In this document: in pieces, positions 26,673 to 39,480 of the stretch
Numbering within the stretch: position 1 is the stretch's first letter
How the letters are laid out: each line of letters begins with the position of its first letter
Assembly (NCBI GenBank): GCA_037013685.1
Contig: CM072891.1
Span: forward strand, 8,222,501 to 8,286,500
Reading direction: 5' to 3'
Length of the DNA stretch: 64,000 nucleotides
Origin: Acridotheres tristis
Lineage: Eukaryota; Chordata; Aves; Passeriformes; Sturnidae
Made by a program: the position numbers and the translations under genes
Notes under the pieces: generated by a model
The model's input: only the letters and a program-made list of their open reading frames with translations
What the model was told of the DNA's origin: nothing
The model's database searches: none

Positions 26673-29215
26673 GTATGTTAGAGAGAGAGAGAGGATCTTT
26701 TCTATTCTCACCTATAACAGGAAGATAAAATGCGAGGCGTTCTCTGAATTCTCATCGTGGACAGAAAATAATCTCCTTGTAACTGATTACTGGAGAATTA
26801 ATTTGGTGAAAAGTTTCATTATTACAGTCTCTGCAATATTATTACAACTTTGTGTGCAGGCTTAAAGAGACTTAATATGCAAATTGCAAAGAAGATTTAG
26901 TACTGCTGGGTTATGGAAAATCCTGTAGTGTTGTCTTACATATTTTAACTGTTCCTCTCTGATTGCATCACTAGACAGTGACTTACTGACGGTATTGAAA
27001 CTCCTTACGAAATGCACATTTTTATACCTCAATAATCCTGTTATCAAAAATGATCCCTAAACTTAAGCCTATATTTTTGCAGGATAGTTAGAAACATTTC
27101 CTGATGTGTTCCAAAATACATTGAGAAACATGTAAGTGTATGTATTTTTGGAATCCATCATTTGGAAGAGAATATCTTGATTTCTAGTCTTCATGTACAG
27201 CCAGTGCTTGCCATCCAGAGCCCAAATTGTTTCCACAGCAACCGTGCAGAAGAGAGAGCTGCAACTTTATTTTTTGCTAGTAAAAACATGAAGTGGCTTA
27301 TTAAAGCTTGTGAGTGTGGGTTCCATACACAGATTATTTAAGATGTTACTTTTGAGGCCAGAGATAAAAAAACCTGATCATTGGCAAGATAGCCTTTTCT
27401 TAGATTTGTCATAGTTCTGAGGGGAACTGGGACATGGGTGATGTGAACACCTCCTGTTGGTTGTTTTGAGCAAGAGTATTGTTCTCATTCCAAGATATCT
27501 TCCCCAGTTTGCTGTTTTTCTGCTGTGGGGTTAGTGAATCAGTTCTTACCCTGATTGTTATTTCCTGGTTGCACTTTTGATAAGTTTCAGCAAGTTAAAA
27601 ACATTGTCACACCAATAAATAGCATCTTAAAAGTAAAATTGCATTATAAAAGTAACTTAACTCTGCCCACTGTATAACTAAGATTTCATCTACAGAAAAA
27701 AAATCTTACAGCATATAAATTTTTGACACTTTAAAAGAAAAAAAAAAGATAATGGCCTGCATTAATTCACTGCACCAAAAATCCTTCTCCTTTCTGTCTA
27801 TTGGCTGACAAAGGCTTTGTTTGCCAGTGGAAGTTGTTGTAGGCTATGATTTTGTATGTCTTGTGCATCTTTGTATTATCTCCCCCACCTTCATTATCTC
27901 CTCTTGGGCATTGTATATTCTCAGACAAATAACTTTCTCTTTTCCCTGCTTTGGTACCAAAACTTTTCATTAGCAGGAAAAAAAAAGGCAGTTCAGTCTT
28001 CTGTTTGCCAGAGTAACAACTGTGTGCCGTGAGCTGTCATTTCTGTAGAGGCAACACAGAGGGGAGGATTTGATAATAGAAAATAGGCATGAAAAATAGA
28101 AAGTTGGCTTCTTTATTTCCTTATCTTCTGATGATAGCAGGGTTTTGAGGTAATCTTAATAATTCTGATTCTTAATCATAAAACAAGCATTTCCAGCAAT
28201 GTTCTCATATTGAAATTTTTAAGAGGTGAGAGGATTTGCAGATTGTCTTCCTGTGTACAGTACCGACAATCCCTCTTCCATGCCCTTCTACCTGTAGTGT
28301 GGGATTTTGATCATAAGAATAGAATATTGTCTGTTGAAACATTTTTTCCTCTCTCTGAGAAGAGATGACTATTTTTATGTCAAATGAGGAACTCTGTTTT
28401 TAATTGCTCTTTTTGTTAAACCCATTTTCTCCTTTTTTTTTTTTTTTGTTGTTTAAACTCTCCTACAGAGCAAATGAAGCTCTGTAAAAATTTCTCCATG
28501 AAAGCCTTTGGAGCAAATTTCAGCCAAACTGTAAAGAAATGTTATGCCTTAGAGATAGCTATGTTGCTACAGGTTTCATGAAAATCAGTCTCTGGTGGAG
28601 GAAATGGTCCTGATAGCAGCTCTCTGGCACTGGCCTGGGAGTGCAAAGCTCCTGGCTACCCCCAGCATTCCTTTCTCCTGTGTGGAGCATGGAGGAAGCT
28701 GGGATGATGGTGGGGGTAAGACACAAGCTTTCTTATTTATGGGACTGCTTTTGATTTTAATACTTCTGAAGACCCACAGCAGTGAGGGGTGTTCCCAGTT
28801 GTTCAGTAACAGGAGACTTCTAATTCGTTGGCATTTGCTGGTGCTGTGCCTTCAGGAAGGCAGCCAGCCTCGGGCAATGGGAGAACTCTGGTTTCTCCAG
28901 CATTCAGACTCCTCCTGTATCCATTTCTCTGCTACTTATCAGCTCTGGAGTCAGCAAGGGCCTGAGATTGCCACTTCAGGAGAAGTTTCAAGTGTATAAA
29001 AGTTAAAACAGGGTAAAAAAAAATCTATGTATGTTACCTAGTTATAACCTCCGTAAAAGCCAATTCCAGCAATTCTTTTTCCTGTCCGCTCTGAAAAAAT
29101 TCTATGTTAATACTTGGTTTCTTTCTTGAAAAAAGTTTTTAAAAACGATTTCAAAAGTTTCTTTATTGATTATTCTTTTTCTCATTTCTTTTTATTTGTG
29201 TTTATGAATGTATAG
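26673..29215 (+). other. SIPA1L1: SIPA1L1 intron between exons g and h (2.54 kb)
   Basis: AT-rich intron with a (GA)n run at 26679-26693 and a T run around 28432-28448. The acceptor region is T-rich and ends tatag. The 134-codon open frame at 28595-28999 has no recognisable content. Confidence 0.85.
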
Positions 29216-29459
29216 TCACACACTCTGTCCTGTCAGTCTCCCTTTCCCAGCACTCCTACCACAAGGCGTGCCTTGCAAAGGACTTTGTCAGATGAGAGTA
29301 TTTACAGTGGCCAAAGGGACCACTTCTTCACCTCGCGGGCCTCGCTCTTGGACCAAGCCATGCCAAATGATGTTCTGTTCACCAGCACCTACCCTTCTCT
29401 CCCAAAGTCACTGCCCTTAAGGAGACCATCCTATACTTTGGGAATGAAATCACTGCATG
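29216..29459 (+). CDS. SIPA1L1: SIPA1L1 coding exon h
   Basis: This 244-nt exon encodes [20 protein letters not shown], then [36 protein letters not shown] and [15 protein letters not shown]. Most is near-identical to what I know of SIPA1L1. The first ten residues look less conserved, so a nearby alternative acceptor is possible. It begins on a codon boundary and leaves one base (G) that joins GA at 32398 to give Gly. The donor is gtaagt. LQRTLS and LRRPSY are basophilic kinase-type sites and possible 14-3-3 motifs. Confidence 0.94.
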
Positions 29460-32397
29460 GTAAGTGGATTTCCCATTTGTCAACTTTCAGAGGAATCCTT
29501 TCTGAATCGTCTTGGGGGAAAATGTTTCTTACAGCGATTGGTAGTTCCATCTTGATTTTGCTCAGATGAGGAGGGTCTAGTCACTTGACTGAAAATATAA
29601 AAAAGGACAGGAATTTAATTTTTTTTTCATCACCTCAGTGGGTGTAAAATGGCAGGACTGGTCATGCATTTGCCTTGTGTAGGGAGCACAGAAATTTGCC
29701 TCACCGGTTCCAAGTTTCCATCATTTCTTCCAAGAGTCCCCTAGATCAGGTGGACAAATAATATATTCCTGGTTATCCACTGGAGACAACTTCAGTTCTG
29801 GTATCAGTTCCTTAATGTGGGATTATGGAAATAAAATGCAATTGGGAAAATTATACAGAAATGGATAAATACTAGTGGACATTTGGATATGGAGCTTTTA
29901 TTGTGCCAACTGTTCAACTGTTTTTTAATTCATTCCCTTACTCTATTTATTTTACAGCACTTGAATTACTTATTTTAGTCACACAGTTAACCAAAAAAGG
30001 TTATTTGTAAAGTGCTGTCAAGAAGACACTCAGCTTTCCCCCATTAGTTTATTGAAAAGTCTCAGTTTGATTATCTGATGGGCTGTGTCTTACTGCATGT
30101 GAATGTCTCAGTGAGAAACTGAATTTTCACAGGTTCCCACTGTACTTTATAACTGAGTGTGTTTTCCAGAAATAGAGGTGGATCTCAGGGTAGGATTCTG
30201 CAATGTTTTCTGAAGAAGTAGATATCTGCTCTGATTTATTCATGTTTTAGTATGTTTCAAGAGGAAAATGCAAAGCTATCAATAGAGTCAACTCACTGTA
30301 GTGGGCCCTAAGCACAGTCTGCATTTAGCTACACAGGATGCATTTGACAGTGAAGGCTGATGAAGTAATCTATTTTAAATTCTTTTCATCTGACTATGAT
30401 CACCAGGCATCAGTTTTCAGTGTTGAACCTGACATTTTCATGAGCTGTTGTGTCTGTAAAACGTGTTTCTTGTATAAGAGTTAGGAAACTGAGCTCTTTT
30501 CATTTCTGTTTTTATATGCACTAAAATAACTTTGCAGACTTGGTTATGCTTGTAACTGGATGGAGGATTTGGCTTCTGAGGGCTTGGGGTCAGAAGATTA
30601 ATGATGTCACCTGAGTACAAGTGGAAAGCAGCACTTTGTCTCTTTTCATTTAAATACTGTATTTTCCAAAAAGAAAACTACAAAACCTTCTTTTGTTGTC
30701 ATGTTCTCTTGCACACTAAACTGATAACTCCTCCTAGCACATAACCTTTCCACCTCTGTCAACAAAACAAGGTTTTTCATTTTCCATAAAATGTAGGAGC
30801 TGCATGATAAAAGGACCAGCTATTTGATTGGCACACAAATTGTCTTCCCACGCACACTTTGCTGAGAAAAGCATTAGGTAAGCTAGATATTTAGTGCCAC
30901 AAGTATTTGTTGGCTTCCAGTTATTCAAAATTCTTTAAATTCAAAGATTCCAGAGCACATCCTTTTTTTTTTTAAAGAGGAAAAACAGCTAAAAATGCTT
31001 ATATTTACTCATCTGCCTTAACAAATCAACTCAGATTTTAAAGCAGGTAGCTATTCAAATACTTAGGTTTTCATCTAATTGCCTGTATCTTTTCACTAAT
31101 TGGAAATATTTTCATGTTAACAACCTCTAAAATAACTCTTCTGAGAGCTAAGACAGGAATCCTCAGTGTTAATATTGAGCCAAAATTACATTTACAAGAA
31201 GTAAATACAGACACAAAAGAAATCAAGATTTCTGAGCAAAGAAGTGAATGCAGCGTAGCTTTTCTGGTCACTGTTCCCCAGGCAGCAATATAATTTAGCT
31301 GAAGTTCTTATGAAATTATTTTAGTTATTGAGAGAGTAGGGGAAATAAACAACACAATTTATGGCATTTTGGGATTGTATCCTGCCTGTCACACTGTCTT
31401 TCTTTTCTGTGTGATCCAAGCAGACTCTTCACTATAATCTTCTCAGCAGCTTCCTCCCAAGTGCCCAGTCCATCTTCTCACCTCTGCATCTCTCTCTTCT
31501 AATACTGCCTATAAGATTTTCAAAACTTCTTTACATCCTGACAGAGGGCATGAGAAAGGAAGTTGTTGCTGCTTCTGAGCATAAACATGGGACCAGGCAT
31601 TGCACATTTTTTGATTGTTCAGCCAGTAAACTGAAATAAAGTAGATAATTCTTGGTTGACAGCTTGGTCTTACCCTAATTAGTGGTGGAAATCTAAGTGT
31701 TTAACTTCTGTTGTTTTAATTTCCACAAAAAATACAGGGATTTTGAATCCTTCTTTCAAGCTTGCCAATATTTTGGGGTTTTTTTCCCATAGTCAGCTAG
31801 GTAACAGCTTACAGGTGGGTGTGCCTATTTTTTGTAAAGGTCTGAAGGTTTCACTGAACTGCTGAGAGATGTGTGAGAGATGACTCTGGAAGTAATTTCA
31901 AGGGTTTTCTTGTTCTGATTCGTCTTGGTGGGCTTAAGTCATTGGCTTACAAGATTGTAAAGAGGAAGGGGAAAACCCCCACAGTTTTGGGTTGGGGTTT
32001 ATTTTTTGTTTTTTACAGAAGCAAATAGGTACCAGGGATTGTAGAAGCCCCAGCAAGCAGCAGAGCCCTTTAAAGTATCTTCAGCTTGTGAAGAGACAGG
32101 AATTGATGGGTAGAAGAGTATTGCCCCCATGCACAATGCTGGGGAATCAGAGATTGGCTTTTGAAGCACTCAGCTGCAAAGATTAAGGCAAGTTAGAAAG
32201 GAGATGAATGTGCTGGCTTTAGAAAATGCTTTGTAAAGGGCTTTATCTGGTCAACTGCAGTTGATCAGACATTATTCTGAATTTTGGTTCCAAAAGTGCT
32301 ATGCCAGAAAAGTTAAGAATTCGGTATGCAATAGTATTAAGAAAGGAATTTTCAGGTGTTCTTATGGAGGTTTATAATCTATTCTGCATTGCTCCAG
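29460..32397 (+). other. SIPA1L1: SIPA1L1 intron between exons h and i (2.94 kb)
   Basis: AT-rich intron with donor gtaagt and acceptor gctccag. No exon, RNA gene or transposon is recognised; it contains short homopolymer runs such as T10 near 30964. Confidence 0.85.
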
Positions 32398-32544
32398 GAG
32401 AGTTTTCTGCCTCAGACAGCTCCCTCACAGATATCCAGGAGCAAAGACGGCAGCCCATGCCAGACCCTGGTCTTATGCCATTGCCTGATTCTGCCTCTGA
32501 TCTGGATTGGTCTAATTTGGTAGATGCTGCCAAAGCTTTTGAAG
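32398..32544 (+). CDS. SIPA1L1: SIPA1L1 coding exon i
   Basis: This 147-nt exon encodes [20 protein letters not shown], then [20 protein letters not shown] and VDAAKAFE. It is an acidic, conserved SIPA1L1 block predicted to include a short helix ([13 protein letters not shown]). Phase in is 1 and phase out is 1 (49 codons), so it could be a cassette exon without frame loss. The donor is gtaagt. In family terms this lies in the C-terminal region that contacts the guanylate kinase domain of PSD-95. That assignment comes from published domain mapping of SPAR, not from a motif I can see. Confidence 0.95.
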
Positions 32545-34623
32545 GTAAGTTTTCAGAATATAATACTTAGGAAGCTGGTCTTTATTCATGCTTCATTAAG
32601 GACTTTAGGTTTTGTGGTTGTTTGGATTTATTTTAATCTTGACTTTCGGTTTTGTTGTTCTTAATTTATTACTCCAGTCTGAAGCTTAAGCTCATTTAAA
32701 ATACCAACTCAAGTGTTAAGAGCCTGAAACTTTGTATGTAATACTCAGAAACCATTTCTTCATACTGGGATTCCTTGGTGCTATGGTCTGGCCAAATCTT
32801 TGTGAAACTGGCTACTTTTCATTTTGTGTAAAGCAATTGCAGACAGCGGGAGTGGGAAAGGCACAAAAGTGCAAAAATAAAGTAACAGAGTAAGGAGAAA
32901 GCACACTAATGATTGCTTGCTTACTGCACTAGCAAGAAGTACATGTAGTGCAGCTGAAGTTTGCAACCAGGATAATTTGGGAAATACACCTTGTTGGTAA
33001 ACCCTTTTTCATTGCCTCTGCATACCCCAAAGATGTAGATTTGCATGTAAGTATTGTTTCATGCTATGGCATTTTCCATCTCCATGACTCTTGGCAAACT
33101 GAAGAGAACTGTTAACTGTCTAGATACATTTGAGCTTAAAATTAAATGCAGTTTAGGCGAAAGAGAATTTGTTACTAAAACCCAATGGAAAAGTCTTATA
33201 GGTGTGTGAAACAGAAGTACCCATTCCTAATACCTGCATAAACGCTGTCCCACCTTCATGGAAATGTTTTTTCACTCACCTTATTCAGCATGATTGGAGA
33301 AGGCTGTGAAGTACTTTGATTTCTTGGCTGTTCTCTGGTAGTAGCCTTATATATCACTAGGCCAGTGCATGTCTCTATGGGTGTTCAAGAGGTACTCGTG
33401 TCCTCTGCTCTGTTGCCACAGGAGTTGTAGGAGCAACTTGCCTCATATTTCTGCTGTGCAGTTTTGGGAAGAGTATTCAAAGTAAGACATGGTCCTCAAG
33501 AGGAAATGAATTTGTAGTGATGGTTTTTTTATCACCACATATGGGTGAAACTCAGGTTTTAACACATTTCCCTGTGGTTGGCAGTTTCTCTTTAAAGGAT
33601 CCCCTGGTTTTTGGTGAGATTTGACTGTCCTCATTAACCTGAATCCCTTACTTGGTAGGCCCCAGACTCACTTGTGTTTCTCTTCAGAAGTGTGAACACA
33701 GTCACTGTGGTCAAGATAACAAACTGACAACTCAGATGAAGAAAAGCTGGAGTAATGTGTTAGCTGGCAGCTTCATCTCATTGCTATAAAAATACATTCA
33801 AATTTGACTTGGAGAAGAATCTCAATGTAATTCCATTGGTTTTTGGTTCTCTAGTCTCTGACAGGTGCCAGTAGGGATTGACGCATACCAAGGAGCCTAA
33901 ATTCTGATTTGTGGTCCTAAACACCTCCTCTACACCATTTACTGGTGTCCTCAGCACAAGCCCCTGAAGTGGAAAATCATGGTATCTGTACCAGCTGCCT
34001 GGATCCCTGAGCTACACCAACCTGTAGTATAAAAATTTGCCAAACAGAAAAAGACAATTCTCTTCTGCTTCCAGTGAGAGCACAACAGCCACTGAGGTTA
34101 ATTTGTTAAGCTAAAAGTCTTTATATTGCTGTTTGTCACACCACAGGTGACAGTGATTTAGACAAGAAATACACAAGGCAGGAGAGAGGTTTCATGTTTC
34201 AATCTGAAAATGTTTTATAAGGCATTAGGAAAAAATTTCTGGTTCTGTAAAATGTCATTGGTCAAATTGCACACAGTGAGCTTTTCTTTCCTCAAGATAA
34301 AGGCATTCTTTATAGAGTGAAGGAAGCTAAATATAGTTGCTAAGTTATTGGGTGGTACCATGTGGTCGTACCCAGGAAGATCTGCACAGTGCTGCTTGTG
34401 CCAGAGGCAGTACTTCCTGAATCCAGTTCAGTGGCAAACCTGGTGCAAACACTTGCGCTGCCAGTTTGCTTCTGTCAAGTGGACATTGGTATGTCATATC
34501 ATCACTTCACCTTGCTTGAAACAGACTGAAATTGCTGGATGCTGCAGCGTAGCTGTTGTGCTGTGCAGGAACAAATAATCATTACTGCTGCCATTGTTTT
34601 TCTCGGTATGTTTGCCTTCTCAG
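32545..34623 (+). other. SIPA1L1: SIPA1L1 intron between exons i and j (2.08 kb)
   Basis: Intron with donor gtaagt and acceptor cttctcag extended to 34623. No gene or repeat is recognised in it. Confidence 0.85.
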
Positions 34624-34738
34624 TTCAGCGAGCTTCATTCTTTGCTGCTGCTGATGAAAATCACAGACCTGTGAGCGCTGCTTCCAGCAGTGATCAGGCT
34701 GAGGACCAGCTTACTGCACAGATAAAGCCTTATACAGG
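34624..34738 (+). CDS. SIPA1L1: SIPA1L1 coding exon j
   Basis: This 115-nt exon encodes (V)[19 protein letters not shown] then [19 protein letters not shown]. The first two bases complete Val begun in exon i, and the last GG is completed to Gly at 35217. The donor is gtaagt. QRAS is a basophilic kinase-type site. The segment links the acidic block to the C-terminal coiled coil. Confidence 0.94.
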
Positions 34739-35216
34739 GTAAGTAAATACACCAGATGTCCAGGCTTTCCCAACTACAAACCAAGGAAAAGAGTAGGGAT
34801 GTCTTTATTTGGAAGCCATCTCCAGGCTTCACGCAATAACTCTTCACAAGTTCTCATGAAGATGGAATTGGGAGGTGAAAAGAAAAGAATTTTAAGTCCA
34901 GTTGAACCTTTTTGCAGGTTTTTTCCTTGTCTGAGATGTTAATGAACCTGTCCAAAGCAATGGTAATTCAAGACATTTACAGTGAGTTCAAGTAGAAAGA
35001 AGTCAAGTGATGAGATGAACCCAAGTAATCATGAGTTAAATTTGTTTAATATACTGCATGTGTTCCGTGTACTCTTTATTATGTTCATTTTGTGACCTTG
35101 GTGCATGAAAATGCATTCCTTCATAAAGCCACTTGGTATAGACAAAAGCTTCTAGCTATCCCATGTAAAGACAGTAAATGACATCAATACCTGTTCTTGT
35201 TCCCTGCTTTCAACAG
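34739..35216 (+). other. SIPA1L1: SIPA1L1 intron between exons j and k (478 nt)
   Basis: Short intron with donor gtaagt and a strong pyrimidine tract before caacag. Nothing else is seen. Confidence 0.9.
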
Positions 35217-35298
35217 TAAAGAATCTCCTCCAACACTCGCCTCTAAAGTGGACCAACTGGAAGGTTTGCTGAAGATGCTGCAAGAAGATTTAAGGAAG
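35217..35298 (+). CDS. SIPA1L1: SIPA1L1 coding exon k (start of coiled coil)
   Basis: This 82-nt exon encodes [20 protein letters not shown] then LQEDLRK. Heptad-spaced hydrophobics (V, L, L, L) begin the C-terminal leucine-zipper coiled coil typical of the SIPA1 family. The first T completes Gly from exon j, and the exon ends on a codon boundary before gtaagc. It is asymmetric with the preceding exon, so loss would destroy the zipper. Confidence 0.95.
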
Positions 35299-36039
35299 GT
35301 AAGCATTTCATCTACAGAGGATTCGTAAGATGTATTTAGTGCTTGGTGGTGCTAATAACTGTGTAATCCTGCTTTGCCATGCCTGAGCCTGTGACAGTCT
35401 CATCCTTGTATATGAGAAAAAGACATTTCTTTGCTACTTTTCTCAGGCTTCTAATTATGCATGGCTGGGATGGGGTGTCTGAATTTGTAGGCGTTTGATT
35501 CCTCTGCTTAAATTAGGAGGGTGATTCACAGTACCTCCACTCCTAATTCAGGTGACACTGCAAAAGGTTTGAAGTTAGTCCATAGAAATGTATCCTGCTG
35601 ATGAAAAGCTGACAGTGTTATCTAAACCTGTAATTTCTGCGGTGGAAACTTCCTGTATTGTTTTAATGCCTACTTGGTCCAAGAAGGATCTGCTGTAATG
35701 AGATGAAGTCTCACTGGGAAAATGTTTGCAGGAAGATTCCCTTCCCTTTACTTACTTAACCATCGGCACTTGTACATACAGAACAGGTCATGGCCAATTT
35801 TATTGGACCACCTGGGGAGCCAGCTTTTATACTGGGATCTAATACAAAGAAATCCTGTTCATGCAATCAAAATGTGGGGAAGGAAACGTCACTAATGTCC
35901 CCTGGATATGTGTTACTGCACATAAAATCCTTAAAAAGACTGAGACTTAGGCTCTCTTAGGAGATTCTTGCTGCTCTAGATAGATAGGAAGCATCACCTA
36001 AAATTTCCACTAAGATCTGTATTTTTCCTTATGCCTAAG
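35299..36039 (+). other. SIPA1L1: SIPA1L1 last intron (741 nt)
   Basis: Intron with donor gtaagc and acceptor tgcctaag. No internal feature is recognised. Confidence 0.9.
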
Positions 36040-36183
36040 GAAAAAGAGGACAAGGCCAGCCTTCAGGCTGAAGTGCAACATTTGCGGGAAGACAACTTGA
36101 GGTTACAGGAGGAATCCCAGAATGCAACCGAAAAGCTGAAGAAATTCACCGAATGGGTTTTCAACACAATTGATATGAACTGA
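36040..36183 (+). CDS. SIPA1L1: SIPA1L1 terminal coding exon (coiled coil and stop)
   Basis: The coding part is 144 nt including TGA at 36181-36183. It encodes [20 protein letters not shown], then [20 protein letters not shown] and FNTIDMN. The first 35 residues continue the coiled coil begun in exon k, with Leu/Val at heptad positions. The conserved end [11 protein letters not shown] is a SIPA1L1 family signature. The coiled coil is a likely dimerisation surface. There is no classical C-terminal PDZ ligand. This ends the protein; total coding in the window is 748 residues. Confidence 0.96.
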   Translation, partial: EKEDKASLQAEVQHLREDNLRLQEESQNATEKLKKFTEWVFNTIDMN

Positions 36184-36411
36184 GAACGGTGTACGGGGAA
36201 GGAAACCATCTCTTATGAATATTATTACTGGGACTTAAGCTTTAATGCCACCCTAATTATGACATGTGAAAGTATAGTCAGAGCAATTCCCTGTTCTTCA
36301 TCCTCCAATAACCCTTTTTTGCATCTCTGCGCGCACTCAGAACAATTGCAGATCAACAATCAATGTCTGCCTTTTGTAGAAAAAACAAAGTAAATAATTT
36401 TAAAAAGGTAA

Positions 36412-36430
36412 AATAAAATAAAAAAATAAA
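36412..36430 (+). terminator. SIPA1L1: Proximal poly(A) signal cluster
   Basis: Three AATAAA hexamers occur within 19 nt (starting 36412, 36417 and 36425). They are followed by a U/GU-rich stretch from about 36447 (gtgaatgtctattttttg). Cleavage would be near 36440-36455. Confidence 0.7.
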
Positions 36431-38123
36431 AGTTTAACTGCTAAAATGTGAATGTCTATTTTTTGCACATTGTCTCTTTATCTGTTATGTACAAAATGAT
36501 TTGGAGGCCAGGATCAGGCTTGCTGTTCCATCTGCCTCTGTTTCCATTAACTCCTTTCTCTCTGTTTCAGGTAATCTGCTTTTCCTTGCAGCTTTGGCAA
36601 ATATTATGACATCTAGAAATTTAGAAAGAAATGTTTTCTTTACTGCTCTTCTAACATTGTTTTCTGAAGTATGCCACAGACAAGGGGATGTAATGCAATG
36701 TTTTAGGTGTCTCCTTAGCAATTTGCGCTTGGTTACTAGTGCTACCTTCCCATACATTGCAGAGAGCGCGTGTCCATAGTGTATGGTACAGTACAACCAG
36801 CATCACGGCTTCGAGAGAGACTAGAGAGGTGAGCCATGGGCGAGGCATATTATCACACATCTATTGCATTAGCATTTCTGGTGGCCTTTGCTTCCTGTGG
36901 AAACAATGGCTGCAAGTACCTTTACAAACAGCAAAACTAGGCATGCTGCAGTTCATACCACATCGGGCAGGCTGAGACATAAGCAATCCAGCAACAGTGC
37001 TCAGTTAAGTACAGCCCCCTTCCCTCCCAGGGGAGTCTGTTGCTTGCATACGTGCAGGAGACTTAAGCTGAAGTTGTAAAGAGATTAAGTTGGTTTTTTT
37101 TTTCCCCCTGAAATGTCACCATGAAAATTCACACAAACCATCACTGTGTACCTGCCCTCCCATTCTGTTTCCCTGGTTTTCTCAAACCACAGATTTGAGA
37201 AAAGTTTATTCAAGTTGTGTTTTATTGCATGAAACATCGTATAAATCCTTTACTATGGAAGATAGAGGAATATGTAAAGGGGAATTAGAGAAGTGTATTT
37301 TTCAAAGCACTGGGACAGGATTGGAGCTCTGAAATCCCCAGTCCCTAGTGAAATTGTCTCACATGAGATTTCCCAAAATGCTTCATGCCAGCAAAGTTGA
37401 TTTCTTGTTCTTTGAAGGAACAGCTAACTTGCCACAACGTGTTACCTCTACAAAAAATACCTTTTAGGTGTCAAAATGCAGCTTTTAAGCACTGCAGTCT
37501 GCACAGGCATTGAACTGTGCAGTGTGCTGAGAAACCTTTTCTACTCCCTTCTAAGGATGTAGTTACTACCTTAGTAAATACTGCCTTCCATAAAGTGCAG
37601 TGTATTCGGGGGTTATTTTCGAGAGCATCCTCTCACTCCCCTTTATCACATTCTCAAAAACACAGATTAAAATCACAGCAGTCTTGTCACAGACTTCCAT
37701 GCTCTCTTCAAATCCCTTTTTCACGCTCTTTAATCTTGCTGCACACAAGTACACACTACACTTCAACCTCAAACTTCATTTGTGATGCTAATCCCCATGG
37801 AGTTCTTCTCTAATGTTTTGTCATGGAAATGGATCTCTTTGGAACTATTTCTGGAGTGCTTTTGTAAAGGTTTAGAATGTCTTGGGTTTTTTAATGACTT
37901 GTATGAAGGAGATTTATATAATGCCTGATATTATTTGTAAATGGGAAATATTGCTAACATCTCTGAGCATCCTGAAGTCTTGCTTTTATTCTCTTTTATT
38001 TTTAAGTTTGGTTTTGTTTTATTTCAAAAAATATTTTGGGACTTGGGGCAGACTATTTATTAGAGTTTTGCAACAGAGTTCTTCTTGTATGATGCCACTG
38101 AAGGCTACTTGTAAAATTCTGAC

Positions 38124-38129
38124 AATAAA
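38124..38129 (+). terminator. SIPA1L1: Distal poly(A) signal
   Basis: AATAAA is followed after about 35 nt by a GU-rich stretch (gattttgttggatttg). This fits a distal polyadenylation site of the SIPA1L1 transcript. Confidence 0.5.
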
Positions 38130-38150
38130 ACTCATTTTAAAGGTTCTTCT

Positions 38151-39480
38151 AAACAATTTTCTGATTTTGTTGGATTTGTTAAGACTTTTCAGAGTGTTCA
38201 TTTATTCCTGGTTTCTTCTTGTACCACTTTTGTCAGTGCTTATTGATACAGGAATTCCATTCTCTATTCGATTCTTAATTTTTATCCCCTTGAAGGTCAT
38301 TACTTTGTATGCAAAAAACACTCCATCACTTGACTTTTTACATGTATTATTGCACAAATGTATCTTCCCCCATTTACAAGGGCTTGCTACCTTTAAGTTA
38401 CTCTGTGCTTCACCAGAGTAATGTAAAGGAGAGGCAGTGTGTTTTTTATAATTTATCAGGATTTTAGAACTTATTTGGACTGAAGCTAATTTAGATGAAA
38501 ACCAGACTGTCCTGGTTCATCTGCCCAAGGACACACAGAGCTCTGTGTCCCAGAGCCAAACCTGTGAGCATGCAACATCAGGTTTTAGGTTTGGGAGGGG
38601 AGGATGGGGCAGATAATGCATTTGTTTTGTTTTCCAGATCTCCATCTTTCACTTGGGAGATGACCTTGGAAGTGTTTTGAACTGCTGTTTTTTTGGCCCA
38701 CCAGATCAGCATTCCTCACAGCTCAAAAATGTGGAACTAGGTCAGTCTGTGGTAAAGTGTGTTCTGGTTCACTGAATAAATCCCTACAAGGCATTGGGGA
38801 AAGAAAATTCATCTATTTCTAGCAGTGAAGTTACCAAACCAAGAGAGCTCTGAAGCAGCAAGAGCAAATAGAAGCATCTAATGAAAAGTAGAGGTTGAAT
38901 CTTGGAAAGAAAACTAGATGCTGTCTTACCATTTGTAATTGGATCCTGGCAGCTGAGTTGAAGGAGAAATCTTCCTTCGGGTCAAGGAGTTGCCCTGTCC
39001 ACATTCATAATGAATTCATGCTAGAGGTTCCCACGCTCCACCACACACAGCGCTAAGTCAGCCTAGACCAGGGCAGGATCCAACTTGCAGACATCTCCTT
39101 GAAGCTGGAGCAGTGAGTGGCCTCAGCAGAAGGTGGGTGGCTGTGGGAGCAGTGTGGGTAATAAGGGCCACCTTCCCATTTCTCCCACAGAGTAATGTTT
39201 TATGTTCCTGGAAACCATTTGGTATTCCTTGTCTACATTCCAGTGCAAAGGTGCTGTTTCCCTGTGACAGTTTTTTGGATAGCTGGATGTGGCTGGTACA
39301 GCAGTAGAAATTTGCCTTCTCTCAAAATCGCCTAATCAGGGTGTGGGGATGTCACCACAGAGGGGCTGCAGCTGGCGTGATGGATAATACACGTGTCAGA
39401 AGTGGTGCTGGGCATGGGTGACAGGTCAGAGGGTGGTGACCGGGTGTGGTAAGGGCTGAGGTGTGAGGCACACGGGAGCA
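38151..39480. other. Intergenic sequence, nothing recognised
   Basis: Between the probable SIPA1L1 end and the G-rich block there are no splice-consistent exons and no named repeat. An additional AATAAA near 38775 could be a further downstream poly(A) site. From about 39350 the plus strand becomes rich in G and GT. Confidence 0.6.

Larger units (their letters stand above)
36184..38150 (+). other. SIPA1L1: SIPA1L1 3' UTR (end approximate)
   Basis: Non-coding sequence following the stop. A proximal poly(A) cluster near 36412-36430 would give a UTR of about 260 nt. The distal AATAAA at 38124 would give about 1.96 kb, close to the usual length of mammalian SIPA1L1 3' UTRs as I remember it. The UTR is T-rich in its distal third, which creates a 179-codon hydrophobic open frame that I consider accidental. 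The exact end cannot be set without transcript data. Confidence 0.55.

Noticed and set aside
28595..28999. 134-codon open frame in the intron before exon h.
   Set aside because: No family resemblance, no splice-consistent ends in the SIPA1L1 frame, and it contains ordinary intron-like sequence.
37882..38421. 179-codon open frame with hydrophobic, membrane-like composition in the SIPA1L1 3' UTR.
   Set aside because: The stretch is T-rich and poor in A, which both removes stop codons and yields Phe/Leu codons. It spans the distal poly(A) signal at 38124 and has no recognisable domain.
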